This document shows, piece by piece, positions 1-13,176 of a stretch of 56,678 nucleotides of DNA (position 1 is its first letter; the number at the start of each line of letters is the position of its first letter). The stretch comes from Intoshia linei (taxonomy: Eukaryota > Orthonectida > Rhopaluridae): assembly GCA_001642005.1 (NCBI GenBank), contig LWCA01000084.1:1-56678 (forward strand), given 5' to 3'. The notes beneath the pieces are model-generated. The model was not told the DNA's origin, did no database searches, and saw only the letters and a program-made list of their open reading frames with translations. The position numbers and the translations under genes were made by a program.

Positions 1-271
1 GAATATGAACTATGATGTGATATCGAACTTAAATTATAAAAATTATGTTATTTAAATATAATTTTTTTAAATTTTAAATTGTCTAGAGTGTTTGGCAAAC
101 ACCTTGCACATTATGACGTTACGCCACTGTTTAAGAATAGTTACTTTTGTGGTGGGTTTTGGGGATAATTACTTTTGTAACGATTTATATTAAAAATGTA
201 TACAAATATTAAGTTTTAAACAAAATGTTTGAAATTTTTACCTTAGAACCATATTTATTGGTGATTAAAGT

Positions 272-1041
272 CAGCGTTCGGCGAACTTATTTCTAACGCG
301 GGCCACATTGACTATGTCGATGGGCCGCAAAAATTCGTGAATACACATGAAACAATTTAAATTGATGAAATTCTATTTTGGCTTGTAAATTTGATTGTTT
401 TTTCTAAATATTAAAGTATGAAAATTCCATTTAAATAATTAACAATTATTGATTTTTAGAGTGCATTTTAATTATTAATTGTGTTTATTATTATTTTTCA
501 AAATTGTACGTATTTATAATTATATTTATGCAAACAATAAAAAAAAATTTGATCAAATTTAAACAAAAATTAGCCTATTATTGATAAATAATACTTTTAA
601 TCGATTTCGTAAACTGCTAAAATTTTGAAAAAATATTTAATTTAATTTTTGATATAATAAACCAAAAAAATTAATTTTAATATAATTTACCATAAAATAA
701 TTCAATTAAAAATAATCAATTTTTGTATTAGTAACGATAGAGCAACTTTAGAGTAATTATCGTTAAACTCACTTCACTCTAGAATGAATATATTATGTTA
801 ATTCATTTTCTACATGAAATATAATGTTTAATATATAAGTTTCTAATAATACATTATTGAAGTTACTGCTAGTACTTAATATCATTATCTCGTTACCAAA
901 TGTATTTATAACTTCATTTTTATGAGTTATACACCCAATTACGCTACTGTATTCAATAGTGGTTGAGGTAGAAACATTTAATCTAATGTGTAAAAGCTGA
1001 AGGGCCAATTTGGCCTGCGGGCCATAGTTTGCCGAACGCTG
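272..1041. mobile_element. hAT-type MITE (non-autonomous DNA transposon)
   Basis: The left end reads cagcgttcggcgaac and the right end gccgaacgctg, so the element is bounded by inverted repeats starting with the CAG typical of hAT elements. Just inside both ends lie GGCC-rich stretches (gggccacattg / gcgggccatag), as in many short hAT elements. Flanking 8-mers attaaagt and atttaatt agree at 6 of 8 positions, consistent with an aged 8-bp target duplication. The interior is AT-rich and codes for nothing recognisable; the 88-codon frame on the minus strand begins in the terminal repeat and looks fortuitous. Confidence 0.65.
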
Positions 1042-1982
1042 ATTTAATTGGTGCAGCATAAAACTTTCATCTTCGAAAAAATATTGAATTAGGAATAATT
1101 GGTAACAAAATACAAACCAAATATAAAGGAATTTACACTTATAATATTACTTGCTATTTAGGGCTAAATTTGAAATATAAAAAAGTAAATATCATAATAT
1201 TAAATTGTACTTTATTTGCATTCTGTTTTTCTGATTCTTAAAAATATATTTTCTGTTAAAATATATGATTTTATTCAGCAATCTTTCAAACATTACAATC
1301 TTCATTCCAAAAACCACAAATTAACCCTTATTTTGAAAAATGTTAAAAACTAAATAGTCATAGAATTTTAAAAAAGATAATATCTATACTAAATATATAA
1401 TTGTAACGTAATACAATAATGGATTTTTATGTTAAATATTTTCAAAAAAAATTTAACTCTGCACCGGTATTTGGGAAACCAATACATTAACCTAATAAAT
1501 CATATTTGGAATTTTATACAAATTTTTTTAATATAAATTCCATGCATTTTTAAAATTATTGTATGCAAAAATATTTTAAATTAATTGAAAAACCCCATAA
1601 ATTAACTTTTTATAGAGTAGTTTTCAATCTTTTTTCTTAAAATTTAAAAATTAAGGTTAAAAAAAATACTATTTAAAATTATTCAACCTAAAAAACAACC
1701 CTTCACAAATAATTTAACAAAATCAGTCCAAAACATATTTTTAATTATTCTTAAAAAAATTGCTTGAACCTTCTTTAATATTGATAAAAAAAATAATTAA
1801 GCTAAAAATCACCCCATAACACATTTTTTAATTTTCTAAGAAAAATTTCCATAAATACCATGTAAAATTTTAACAAAAAAATTTTTAAAATGTATAATTA
1901 TAAAAAAATTATGGGTAAAAATCGAAAAAGTCGATCGTTTTAATTTTCATTAATGAATTTTAATTAACATTATATATTATAA
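1042..1982. other. Gene-free AT-rich stretch
   Basis: Long A and T runs with no extended reading frame, no terminal-repeat pair and no recognisable gene. It lies just downstream (in the minus-strand sense) of the candidate C2-like gene, so unrecognised 3' exons of that gene are possible but were not seen. Confidence 0.4.
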
Positions 1983-2686
1983 TTATACCAAATGAATCAT
2001 ATTCATTTTTAATACATTAAAATCACTAGATAATACAAAATCTTTAATTGAAACAAATCCAGTTGATGATATTGAAGTATCTGTGTAAAAATTAACGATT
2101 GAAAATTTAATTTTGGTAGTAGGTAAATGAAAATATTCCAAATTTGTCCAGAATAATAAATCAAATTGAGGGTTTTGTTTTTTGAATTTATCTGTAATAA
2201 AAGTATCAATTATTAAAGGTTGACATGTATCATCGATAGATTCAATTTTTGTCTAAATTCAATACAATCAAATTACTGATTAACAAAATTCCTCGTTATC
2301 GAAAAATATCTTGATGTACCAAATTGTCAAACCAAAAGAATATTATTATAGAAATAAATTTTATTTATAATAGATTTACATTAATGTTAATTAATAATTC
2401 CGATAACGAGAAATTTTACAGTTCTTAAGTTTATATATCAAAATAATGATACAATTTGGTATATAATTACTTGTAAATAATAAGTATCGCATGCACCGTA
2501 AAAAAAGTTTTGAGACACATTTTTACAATTCATAATATTTAAAAAAAGCTTTGAGTTTTCATTTGAATATTTTATTTGAAATTTAATTGTCATATCGGAT
2601 TCATTGCAAACATTGTACGTTTTTGCAAAATTTTTTAATTGGCAAAATTGATGTACCAAATGCATGTTCCAAAGATTTCTGTTCAT
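1983..2686 (-). CDS. Candidate two-exon gene resembling a C2 domain
   Basis: Two minus-strand open segments join in frame. Exon 1 is 2471-2686 (72 codons from ATG; donor GTAATT) and exon 2 is 1983-2252 (89 codons plus TAA; acceptor ATTTAG), giving 161 residues. Exon 1 ends with KLFLNIMNCKNVSQNFF then a GACDTYYLQ strand, and exon 2 has KKQNPQFDLLFW followed by TKIKFSIVNFY, which follows the order of a C2 domain (strand, acidic loop, K-x-NP-F motif, strand). The usual calcium-binding aspartates are not clearly present. The 218-base intron carries a short inverted repeat of transposon type. The second exon may instead splice at GTATAATT just before the stop into exons that were not found. No specific family is assigned. 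Confidence 0.4.
2285..2417. repeat. Short inverted repeat (Tigger-like MITE) in the intron
   Basis: The stretch aaaattcctcgttatcg at 2285-2301 is answered by cgataacgagaaatttt at 2401-2417, an inverted pair differing at one position, separated by about 100 AT-rich bases. The core ctcgttatcg resembles pogo/Tigger terminal repeats. It fills most of the intron of the candidate C2-like gene. Confidence 0.45.
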
Positions 2687-3184
2687 TTTAAAACGCTACA
2701 ACTGAATTTAAATTTTCAATAATTTTAATGAAAGTTGACCATTTAATGTGATTGACCTTATTTTAATTGTACTTTTGGATTTAAATTATTTTGATTAAAT
2801 TGAATTAAATTGAATGGTTACAAAAATGAAAATTAGATTAAATTTTGGTCAAATGTCTTTACTTTAAAAGTACAGTGCATTGAAAATTAACAAGTTTTAC
2901 AATTACAATTGTAGTGTTATGTATTAGTCAAAATTGGTAAAAATTTAAAAAACTTTTAATTTTAAAAACCGAAACAAAATTATTATCATTGTCGTACAAA
3001 TTTTTAAGCTGTTATTTTATTGATTATTGATAAGTACTTTGCATAATTTCTGAAGCGTAAGGTAATTACATTTTGAGATATACAATATAATAATACAATA
3101 AATTCATCTCATTATAATTTTACCATTTCCATCTACTTGAACGTTTGATAAAACTTAATTTGTATGATTAAATGATTAAATTTA

Positions 3185-4226
3185 ATAAAACATAAATTCT
3201 TGTATAGGGTTTAAAATCATAAGCATTATCATAAATGGCAACCTCAAAAAAGTGAATTTTCACTATCAAAAATCCAGATTATCTTTGTTTATAACGTTTT
3301 AAAATGAAAAAAACTCTAGAATTTTAAAAAAAATTACAGATGATACAGTTATATCCAGTTAACTTTAATAATTAATAACACACACAAAAAATTTAAATCT
3401 AACAAACTGTACATTCACGATCAAATAAGCTTTTTGGTATTCATTTTTTTTACATTTATTACATTGTTAGTAACTATTTATTCAAACAATAAGTTAAAAT
3501 TAATTAATGGTTTTAGAATTTGAAAAAAATATTATTCTGTTACAGCTTATTTCAGTTGCTCCTTACTTTTATACATGTAATATGTTATGCAATATTTGTT
3601 TGTGTGTGGATGTGTGTTACCGTTTAGTCAGTCTTAGAATTTTATAAAGTCCACATTTCAATTACAGTATTTGCCGGGTATTAGCACAATAAATTTCAAT
3701 TTTCCAAACTACCATCTTACGGGTCAAAAAGCCCAATTGTCCTTTTTTTGAAAATCAAACCAGTTCGAAAAATCAAAAAAATATATACTGTGATACGGAT
3801 TTTAAAATCATAAATTTAAATTCAAAAAAAATATATCTTCAGGGCCAAAACCCCAAATTACTTTTTTTTTAATGAAAACAGCTCTAGAATTTAAAAAAAT
3901 GTACAGGTGGTACAGTTGTATCGTGTTAACACACACAAAAAAAAATTTTAGTATTCATATATTTTTTTTTGAAATATTTTATTGAAACAAAAAATATGAA
4001 ATAATTAACGGTCCGAAAATTAAAAAAAATTATTTTTCTGATAGAGCTTATTCCAGTTGATATAAATACAAAATTTCAAGCCCAGAAATCTACGCATTCT
4101 CGGATAAAAATAATTTTTAATATATTATCAACCAATATTTTTTTAATATTTTGAATAAAATAAAAATTAAAAATGTAAATATTGATCCTACAGTTTCAAA
4201 CAAAAATGTGCATTCGACGTCTACAC
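3185..4226 (+). repeat. Dispersed repeat family R1, one and a half copies
   Basis: A truncated, diverged copy (about 3185-3545) is followed by a longer one (about 3575-4226) in the same orientation. Shared landmarks are attttgtttgtgtgtg, ggtcaaaaagcccaattgtcc, ttttaaaatcataaa, a tandem of poly-A tracts, and gatcctacagtttc near the far end. The same landmarks recur at 5.6-6.5, 11.3, 20.3-21.0, 30.8-31.2, 43.5-44.8 and 46.5-47.3 kb. This copy is cut off at 4226 by a hAT-type end. Confidence 0.7.
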
Positions 4227-4500
4227 CAGTGTTTCCCAACCCATTTTGCGTTATCGCCCATTAAAAATAAAATTTTTATTTCAAAATATAACGTTATATA
4301 TATTGTACTAGCTTGACTGTTATGTACTACGTACAAACAGCACTTAGCTCTGCCGAGGGCACATTTTTATAATACCAAAAAAATAAATTCATATTGAAAA
4401 TCTAACTTAAAAATCCTACTATTCACTATTATCAATTCTTTAAAAGAGTGGTTCCCAAATTTGTTTCAGGTGAAACCATCATATCACATTACTTTTTACT
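4227..4500. mobile_element. hAT-type terminal sequences
   Basis: At 4227 the repeat is interrupted by cagtgtttcccaaccc, a hAT-style terminal motif, followed by ttttgcgttatcgccc. At about 4446 another motif, agtggttcccaaat, begins. The partner ends and target duplications could not be identified, so these are ends or fragments of one or two elements. Confidence 0.4.
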
Positions 4501-4728
4501 TTAAAGTGAATTATTCCATTTAATTTTTTGTTTGTTAAAATTTGCGTAAAAAATTTTAAAAACAATTGTTATCCCATTTTTTTAATTTATTAGACGAATG
4601 TATCTATAAAGTAAAAATAGTCCAATCCTAAAAATTGTCATAAATATCATAAATTTCAGAAAAAATAAAACTATAAAAACCTAATTTGTCATTTTCAATG
4701 TGATGAGTTATCACTGAATAATGATAAG

Positions 4729-5155
4729 TTGAAAGAAATGGAGAGAATAAAAAATTATTGTATTAATAAATTAATCTTTATCATTATAGACGAAACAGAT
4801 TTAAATGAATATAAGTACATTAATACTATGATCGGAACATTGGAAACACCTCAGAATGTAATATTATATGATTGTAAAAATATTACAAGTAATATGAAAG
4901 GACAAATGGTCATTAATACTCTTGATGATACAATTAAAAATAATTAAACCAAACAAAGAAACTTTTTAAAAGAAAATATTAAAAAATATTTGATTTTGTA
5001 CGACCCAAATAATACACTTTTTATTCATCTTTATTATTACTTAAATTAGGGATCGGAAATTTTTTGCATCTAGTGGACCACTTTTCTATTTTTTACAGGT
5101 TTTTTAGAAATAGTGGATATAACTAACGAGTACTAAATTTAAAAAATATTATGAA
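4729..5155 (+). pseudogene. hAT-type transposase fragment, copy 1
   Basis: A 72-codon frame (4729-4947) encodes IFIIIDETDLNEYKYIN, then IGTLETPQNVILYDCKN. This resembles the first catalytic block of hAT-family transposases of the CGGBP1-like, BED-finger type (DET motif followed by a short strand and a second conserved block). The downstream non-coding part to about 5155 is also shared with the second copy at 56.1-56.6 kb. Here the sequence upstream of the reading frame is unrelated to that copy, so the fragment is truncated at its N-terminal side. Host or transposon family was not verified by search. Confidence 0.55.
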
Positions 5156-5573
5156 ACCCTGAATTAGATATTTACGGACATAAGACATCGCTGATTGTTC
5201 TACAACAACTATCTAATAATGGCAATACAATTATGTTTTAAAATTTATATAACGGTGCTACTGCCGACAAGGCCCCAGAAATATTATTATTATAGCGAAT
5301 AAGAGATTTCATCACTGTTTAAAAAAAACAACACTACGTGAATTTTTTTTTCAAAAGTTAATAAAGTTAAATAAATTTGATTTGTAAGTTAAATTTTTTT
5401 GTTTTTATAGGTTAAAAAAAATCGCCCTAGTTATCACTGATAACATATACTAATTCAATAATGTACCAATTCAATAAATATTTAAAAATACCAATTGTGT
5501 ATCAATAATTAACTGAATCTTCACTTTATAAATATTTCAGTCGAATTTTACCATTACATACAATTGCAAAGGA

Positions 5574-6524
5574 TTGTAATATAAAAATGATATTAACAAA
5601 ATTTTTTTAGTTTCTTATTTAAATTTGAATGTTTTAATAAAAATGTTTTGAAAATGAAAATTTGAAATTTAAAAATTGCGTAGCAATGAAAAAAATTCCG
5701 AAGGAATGAATTATATATATTTTCACCCATATGTCTTTATTGGAAATGTGTAGACGTACAATGCACATTTTTTGAAATTGTAGATTTACATTTTCATTTT
5801 TGATTTTTAATTGATTTATTTGAAAAATATTTGGTTGATAATATATTATTAATTATTTTTCACCGGGAATGCGTAGATTTCTTGGGTTGAAATTTTGTAT
5901 TTATATCAACTGGAATAGGCTCTATCAGAATAATTTTTTTTTTTTAATTTTGAGACCGTTAATTATTTCACATTTTTTGTTTTAATAAAATATTTCGGAA
6001 AAAAAATGACCTTTAATTATTTCACATTTTTTGTTTTAATAAAATATTTCGGAAAAAAAATATATGAAAATTAAATGCTGTTTTTGACCGTGAAGTCGTC
6101 ACTTATTCGGATTGACATTTTTTATGTGTGTTAACAGGATACAACTGTACCACCTGTAAATTTTTTGAAATTCTAGTGCGGTTTTCAAAAAAAAAAAAAG
6201 GGGTAATTTGGGGTTTTGGCCCTGAAGATATAATTTTTTTAAATTTAAATTTATGATAATGGTTATGATTTTAAAATCCACATCACCGTATATATTTTTT
6301 CAAATTCTTAACTCGTTTGATTTTCAAAAAGACAGACAACTGGGGTTTTTGACTCGTAAGATGTATTATTGGGAGGTTGGAATTTATCTTATGAAACGTC
6401 CCGGAAAAAACTGTAATTGAAATGTGGTCTTTAAAAAATTTTAAGAGTGGTAGTTATTGCAATAAAGTGGAACACACAGACACATACATAACAAAAATCA
6501 CGTAGCCTTTTATATAAGTTAGGA
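5574..6524 (-). repeat. Dispersed repeat R1, near-full-length copy, reversed
   Basis: This is one of the longest copies, reading from ttgtaatataaaaatg at the left to tatataagttaggat at the right. It contains a local duplication (atttcacattttttgttt occurs twice, near 5967 and 6020). In reverse, the right edge starts TCCTAACTTATATAA followed by an ACG/GTTTGT-rich leader. That resembles Helitron-type 5' ends described in arthropods; the resemblance is an inference, as no hairpin and CTRR 3' end was confirmed. It faces the copies at 3.2-4.2 kb. Confidence 0.65.
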
Positions 6525-6534
6525 TAGAATGCAC

Positions 6535-6766
6535 GAACAAATACATTTATTTTTAGATCTAATATGTCAATGAATCTACCTTTTATGTATTTTTTGAGAC
6601 CATTGATGTGATATACAAATCTCTTTATATCAGTACAGTTTATGTGGTTTTTTATAGAATGCAATCTAGGAAATTGGTATAATTCCTTTTTTGCTAAATT
6701 ATAACTTAAGACTTCTAATTTTTTAATAAACACTGAGATAATTTTGATGCAGAATATCAGTGTCAA
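6535..6766 (-). pseudogene. hAT transposase fragment (SCAND3/ZMYM-like region)
   Basis: The minus-strand frame has IISVFIKKLEVLSYNLAKKEL, then FPRLHSI, then a KRFVYHINGLKKYIKGRF block. This is the pattern of the mid-region of hAT-derived proteins (K-x-F-x-KKLE-W...FP-L...H-L-x-L---F--YF). It is directly abutted by the R1 repeat end at about 6524, so it looks like the target of that insertion or a neighbouring remnant. No catalytic residues are in the fragment. Confidence 0.4.
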
Positions 6767-6779
6767 ATTATTTTTTATC

Positions 6780-8258
6780 TTACTTACTACACAGATAATT
6801 AGTGTTAGATAACTTATATTGTCAAACCCTTAATAAATTAATTATCGTTTAATTTAATTCAATTTTTTTTTATTTGATAAAATTGAACATTTAATTTGTT
6901 AAAAAAAATATATTTTTTTATATATTTTCGCATCGCCCAGTCGCCCAGGACATTAATGTCATTCAAGCACGTTCTCTAATTTTAACAATTTCCTTAAATG
7001 TGTCTGACACTGGGTGAATTGAGGAAAATCATTAGCAAATGAAGGAAATAGTTGTTTATTATTGTTTGTTATTGAAAATTCCAGATTAAAAAATTAATAA
7101 AATAAAGTGTTTATAAATTTAATTAAAGAAAAACTTTTAAAAGAATTAATTTGCATTTACAAAATATATTAAAGTGACTTCTGAAATTATTAAACAACAA
7201 AAATAATTTTAATATTATTTTTTACATATAAATTTACATTACATGTTAATTAAAAACACAAAAAAAATTTTTAAAAACATTTTTTTTTATAAATATTTTA
7301 AAATGCGCGGTAAATTCATTTTTCACCGCGTTAATCGAAGGATACCTGTATTGTATTTCAATTGGAATTTTTATATTATGTTGTTTGTATCTGTATTATA
7401 TAAATATATTTTATTATTATAGATTCTATAATAATAATTTATATATTTTTTTCTATTTTTTATTCTACATGTACTAAATTTTTCAATGTTGAACATTCAA
7501 CTGGTGAGTTGTTCAACTGCATTAAATTATACATTTTAGGCAAGTTATCTTTAGATTATCAATAACGTTAAATCCGATGATTTAACATAAACTCATGTTA
7601 CTAGCATAAAAAATAATACATAGATTAATAATTAATAATCATTATATACATAAAACGTAAACGATGGGTCCGAGAAATTTTTTTTAATTTTTCACAATGT
7701 TAATACACAAATTAAAATATTTTAGGAGCACATTTTTGACGTCAGGGGGCGCCCCTGCACCCACCTAGATCCGCTACTGATGGTATGAAATGTGGAACAT
7801 ATACAATATCATACCTATCATAATTTGAAGTACAAAAAATAAGAATATTTACGTCACGTTCGAAGCTTACACTTTCTAAAATGCTAATAATCTATATTTA
7901 TTCACTTGATTAACAAAATATTTGTTTTATTTCCAGGGATAACAATTTTGCGTCGTTGCTGAGAAGATGAAGATGGTTCAGCTATTTTTGATACATTTTT
8001 GACTTTGTTGTTATTTACAATGTTAATCATGCAATTAAAATTTTTTCATTTTTTTATTTAACACTTAAAATAAATTGTAAGGTAACTGGGTATTTTTTTC
8101 AAGATCAAACAGTCATATTAGAAGTACGAGAAGATTAATTAATTTAATTATTTGTTTAATGCACTTTTCCAATGCATTGATATAAAAACCAATCTAATTG
8201 GCAAAATGAAAAATTTTCAAAAATTAGCTACACATTCTTTAAAATAAAAGAGAATATT
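6780..8258. other. Gene-free stretch with a hAT-type end
   Basis: Mostly AT-rich non-coding sequence. At 7740-7779 the GC-richer string ggggcgcccctgcaccc ends in gatccgctactg, which in reverse reads CAGTAGCGGATC, a hAT-style terminus; the other end was not found. On the minus strand 7902-8030 is a 42-codon ATG frame with non-repetitive composition (SSSSQQRRK region), too short to call a gene. Confidence 0.35.
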
Positions 8259-8496
8259 CTTAAACCCTACCATTTTTACTAAAAATCCGGTTTTACCAAC
8301 CCTAAAATGTTAAAACCTTAACTGCATTTTTCCTTCTAGGGTTGGTAGGACTGAATTTTACCTAAATATTTGGTAAAACTGATTTTTTCATTTTAGAGTC
8401 GGTATGACTGAATTTTTCCCTTAAGATTTGGTAAAACAGGAATTTTCTCAAAAGGGTTGGTAAATTTGATTTTTAGTAAAAATGGTTGGATTTAAG
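8259..8496. repeat. Palindromic element with internal ~50-bp units
   Basis: The left arm cttaaaccctaccattttta is answered at the right by taaaaatggttggatttaag, and the inverted similarity continues inward (ggttttaccaaccct against agggttggtaaatttg). Between the arms, units of about 50 bases repeat around ggttggtaggactgaa, gtcggtatgactgaat and tttggtaaaaca. No gene is present. Similar accaacccttaagg strings occur inside the hAT element at 38.6-39.0 kb. Confidence 0.6.
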
Positions 8497-11400
8497 TAGA
8501 CACCCTTCTTAAAAGTACTGAGTTTTGAAACTCAGTACAAAAAAATTAATTAATTCAGTGAAATTAAGTATTCATTAAATAACTTAGTACTCAGTAAAAT
8601 TTTTTAAACAAAAGTTGAACACACTAGTGACTAGTCTCTATATTGAACTGATTACAATAATGATAATTGAGTCACTCAAATTGATAATTATCAATTTATA
8701 GTAAATTTTATGTATTGATAATATTGCTTAATAATGGAAACATGCAATCTTTAGTTAAAATTTATTGATAATCAATAAAAATTGATTATATGATAAAATT
8801 TATTTGAAATTGAAATGGTATAAAATTATTAAAATTCGACCCAGACAATGAATATTTTTGCATGGCTAATTTTCAAATTGTAATGATGCTATCAATAATT
8901 ATTTTAATATCCTGTTGTATACCCATTTTCGTAGATAGGAAAAAGTAGAACAGATAAATTCAAAATTATGGGACCTTAGATTATAGTTATAAAAAGCTTA
9001 CTAATATATAATAATATAAAAAATTTGCATATTAATAATTACTAATTAGTATATTAAACTATTTTTTCGCGATTCAAATTTATTTTATTTTATTTTGAAA
9101 TTTTCAAAATATGAAAGAAATTGTTCTGATAATATCCTCATTATAGAGTATTGTAAATTAAAATTTAAAATTTAATTAATCCTGAAATAATAAATAATAA
9201 ATCCTGCAGACAGATCCTAAAAGTATAGGAATATGCAACACATTAAATAAAAATGTGTCAAACCCAATAAAGAGTCTTATAAAGTGACACTTTGTCGTAT
9301 ATACTGACCCCAGACGAACTTGTAAGATAAGCGTGTGTGTCATTGATTTGTTTAATGAATTTGAAATAAATAAATGCGTCTTTAAATATTGATCTTCTCG
9401 CGCTACTATATTTTGTATATTTTGTATAGTTTGTCTGGTATAATATTGCACAGTCAAAACAATATCAGTATTATTAATAACAACTCGAAGATGCTGTATT
9501 TGTAAATTTTTTGTATTTAAGACTAAATCTTAAACGAGTGTTTGGGGTTGTGACCTTTATAGAAATTATGAATAGGGTATACTTTGCATTTATTTACATG
9601 TCATGCCACACCCAGTAATCAATATTTGTGACACTTTATGTTTTATTACATATTGTTCTTTAAATTTGTTTAATTATTCACTCGTGCCATGCACACAAGT
9701 GCTTATGATGGCTAACAAATTTGGATTTGGAATTAATCTGACGTAGATATAATCTGGGTGAAATTTGCGTGTCTGTGACAATTTATGCCGTCATTTCGCA
9801 TAGCATTATTTCTCAATCCTGCAATTTATCAAAATATTTTTTATCTTGCAGCTGCAGATCTTTGCTTTATTTTGGACCGTTTACATTCACATTTATAGTT
9901 TTTTAGATTACATAGTAAACATTTGTTGAGATTATCCATTTTTTAGGTATTACACCATAAACAGTATTAGGGTCACAAAAATAAAACACTTTAGCATTTA
10001 ATAATTATAATTATTATTAATTAGTTATAACATATAATTTATAGCATTTATCCCCTTTTCTATTTTCACTTGGAATAAATTAACAAATGTTGACGCATAA
10101 GCAACTAACAAAATGGTAAAAATTGTATATTTGATGGGTGTTTACATAAAATCTTTACTATAGTATAAGACTTTGCAACGAAAGCTACAAATTTAGGGGG
10201 AAAAATTGTTTCACTCCAAAAAAAAACGAAAAAAACTTATGTAACTCACCGCAAAAATGGTTTTAAAATTAAAATCATAAATTCAATTGTGTTTAAAATG
10301 TATCTATTGTTAATTAACTTATCGCCTTGCATTTTTCTTCCATCATTTCTCGATGCCAATTCATTTGATTTTATAACCTTCCGGCTATGTATGATTACAT
10401 ATCTATTTTATGTCTAATAAATGAGCTTTGATTTAAAATCACATTCAGTAATTATTGTCGTATTAAAATTAAAATTGAAGACATTAACATTTACGAATCG
10501 TACAAATGGAGAGTACTAAACATGTACTAAACATTCTTAAAATTCCACATCAATTCCTCACATTATATAAAAAATTTTGATTTTTTTAGTCACTGAAATT
10601 TTATATAATAAAATTCAGAAGCTTTCCGCCAAAACCCATAAATCTTTCAATCAATTTTCCTCTGGGAAGGTAGCGCCCTAAAGGTTTTAACCTTTAAGGT
10701 TTTTCAACAATGATTCACAATCCACTACATACGGTGACATGTAGTAAAATTGAAACTTTGGTTTAAATTGGCATTACATGGTAAATTTATACAATTTTTT
10801 CATTGCAAAACACTATAAACTAACCAAGTTATTATTTTTTGAAGGCCTTTTGCATTTGCCAAAGCAAGCATTACTAAATACGCAATGTGATGGGATTAAA
10901 AAATTTGTGAAATATCTCAAATTCAAAAAATATAAATTTTCAACCAATTTGAATTGAAATGAAAAATGAATAAATACAGTTGTCAATAAAAGCAAAATCT
11001 TCTTATAAACAAAATATCTGCGAACAAGATTAAGCAGGTTGCCGACCCCAGCTTTATAACATAAATCAAATAACATATAATCTTGTTTACAATGTAAAAA
11101 GTTTAAATATTTTATTTTTAAAATCTGCTAGTTTTGTATTTATTATGGTCATCTTGTAAAATTATCTGAAAATTGTCATTTTAATAGGTAATATTTTTAT
11201 TCTAATTTTAGGTTAATCTACGATATTTTGAAAATAGGTTCCTAAGAAAAATTTCGCAAACGATGCGTAGTGTCATATAACCATACCAACCTCTCCAAAG
11301 CCTTTCAAGGGTTTGACGAGTTGGAGAATTTAAAAAAATATATACGCTGATACGAATTTTAAAATCATAAACATTATTATAAATTTTAATTAAAAAAAAT

Positions 11401-13160
11401 GTAATATAAAAATACAAAAACAATAAATTTAAATTAAATTAAATTTGAAAATCGATGGTTACACAATTGCATTAAAAATAAAAGTTAATTTCAAGAGATT
11501 GAAACTTAGATTTTCGGATTTTAATTGATAATTTGTCAATGACAAGACTACTGTCTGCTAATACTAACTACTAATAACTAAAACCAACGTTTAAGGTTCA
11601 ATATACACTATATCTTAAAAAATATTGTATCAATGTTTAAACAATAGCAACATAAATTATTTTTTATTCGTGTATTCATTTATTCTGCGGAAATTGGATT
11701 TTATTATGGGACTCTATGCATCGATCGTTTACTATTTAAAAATTAAAAAATTAAAAATAACAGTTGGAAATCGCATTGGTCATTATAAAATTTCCATAAA
11801 ATAAGAAATTTTTCAACATTACCTATTAATACATTAAAATAATAGGCCTTCTTGATTGTAGGTCCTCTCCACTGTACTGGTCTCAAAAAGAGTAGTTTCG
11901 GCTAAGTTCAAATGTATATTGATTGATATAAAACTCTCAGAAGATTTCCACCTACTTTATAAATAAAAATTATCTTTTTATATACTAAACGTTAATACTT
12001 CCCTTATACTCTTACGTTAAAAAAAATAAATTTTAATTAAATTCTGAAGGTAATATACACATTTATTTCTATTAAATAAAAAGTTTAATTTAAAACTTGA
12101 AAAATGTATTGTTTACTAAATTCTATGTAGAACAGGGGTGCACAACCTTTCCACCGATTCATTTTTTTATTTTTGCGAAAAAATACAAATTTGGAAACTA
12201 TTTTATAACAACCTTTAAATGAAATTAAAAGAGACACCCTAAATTTTTTTTGCCTTGAGCGAAGTTAAATATATTGTTCGCTTCGCTCGCACCCCATTAA
12301 CTAGCCTCTTGGATCCGCCCTGAAAGTGTATACCGAGTGTACAATGTACAATGTACATTTACCAACATTGTTTTACATTAAAATTTAATCAATCTAAAAA
12401 TATTTTTGCAATATATAATTTTAATTTTTTAGAAATTATAGGTCTAGTGTAAGGATGTCAGACTCAATTTACTTGGCTGTAAAAATGTGAAAAAAATCAT
12501 TACTCAAACCATTGTTTCATTATTGTAACAGTTTTAATTAATAAAATAAAATAAAAACAATAATAATGAAATAAGTGTGTAGCTAATGTTAAAATTGTAA
12601 TCATGAATTAATAAATCATGAAAAATGTAAGTCAAAAATTTTTTTATAAAAATAACAATTAATATTGTGGCAACACATTTAATAATTTAGGGTCGCACAA
12701 TTGACCACTGGTTTAGTGGTATTGTAAAATTACCCTAACGTGACCGACAATAAAATGGATTAATTTCTTAAATTTTAAATATAAATTAAAAAAATTGGTT
12801 GAACAGTTGACCTTGGGAATCCCAAGTTGGGATTAACTTTCATTGACGCGACACGCGAATTATTAAAAAAATGTTTATGACTAATTGTTTGTTACGTCTC
12901 TTTAGATTCTTATTTATCTGCGTACGATTTGAATAATCGTGCCATATACAATTAAATTAAATTTTGTTTAATTTCCTCTATTGGTTATTTAATTATATAT
13001 TATTAATATAAAAATATTAAATTATTATAATTATATGCCCAATACTGTAAGTGATCCTCTTAGATATATGGTGCATATTTAAAATTTTTAAAACGTTTAC
13101 CGACGTTTTTAATGATTTTATTTTTATTTTATAGGTGTTTACCTTTTGCAGATGTAATTT
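8497..13160. other. Gene-free region upstream of the bHLH gene, with transposon scraps
   Basis: No gene was recognised in 4.7 kb. Scraps seen: a hAT-type end at about 11035-11062 (reverse strand reads ctggggtcggcaacc), an R1 repeat fragment at about 11250-11410 (ctgatacgaattttaaaatc), a hAT-type end at about 12133 (caggggtgcacaacc), and a GC-richer gatccgccctg end at about 12320. 9500-10500 is less repetitive and carries a CAGCTG at about 9850; it could be regulatory. Minus-strand frames at 9176-9457 and 10813-11076 show no family resemblance. Confidence 0.35.
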
Positions 13161-13176
13161 CCACTCTGACTTATTT

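Noticed and set aside
7902-8030. 42-codon minus-strand ATG frame with SSSSQQRRK-type composition
   Set aside because: Looks less random than its surroundings but is too short, with no second exon or family resemblance.
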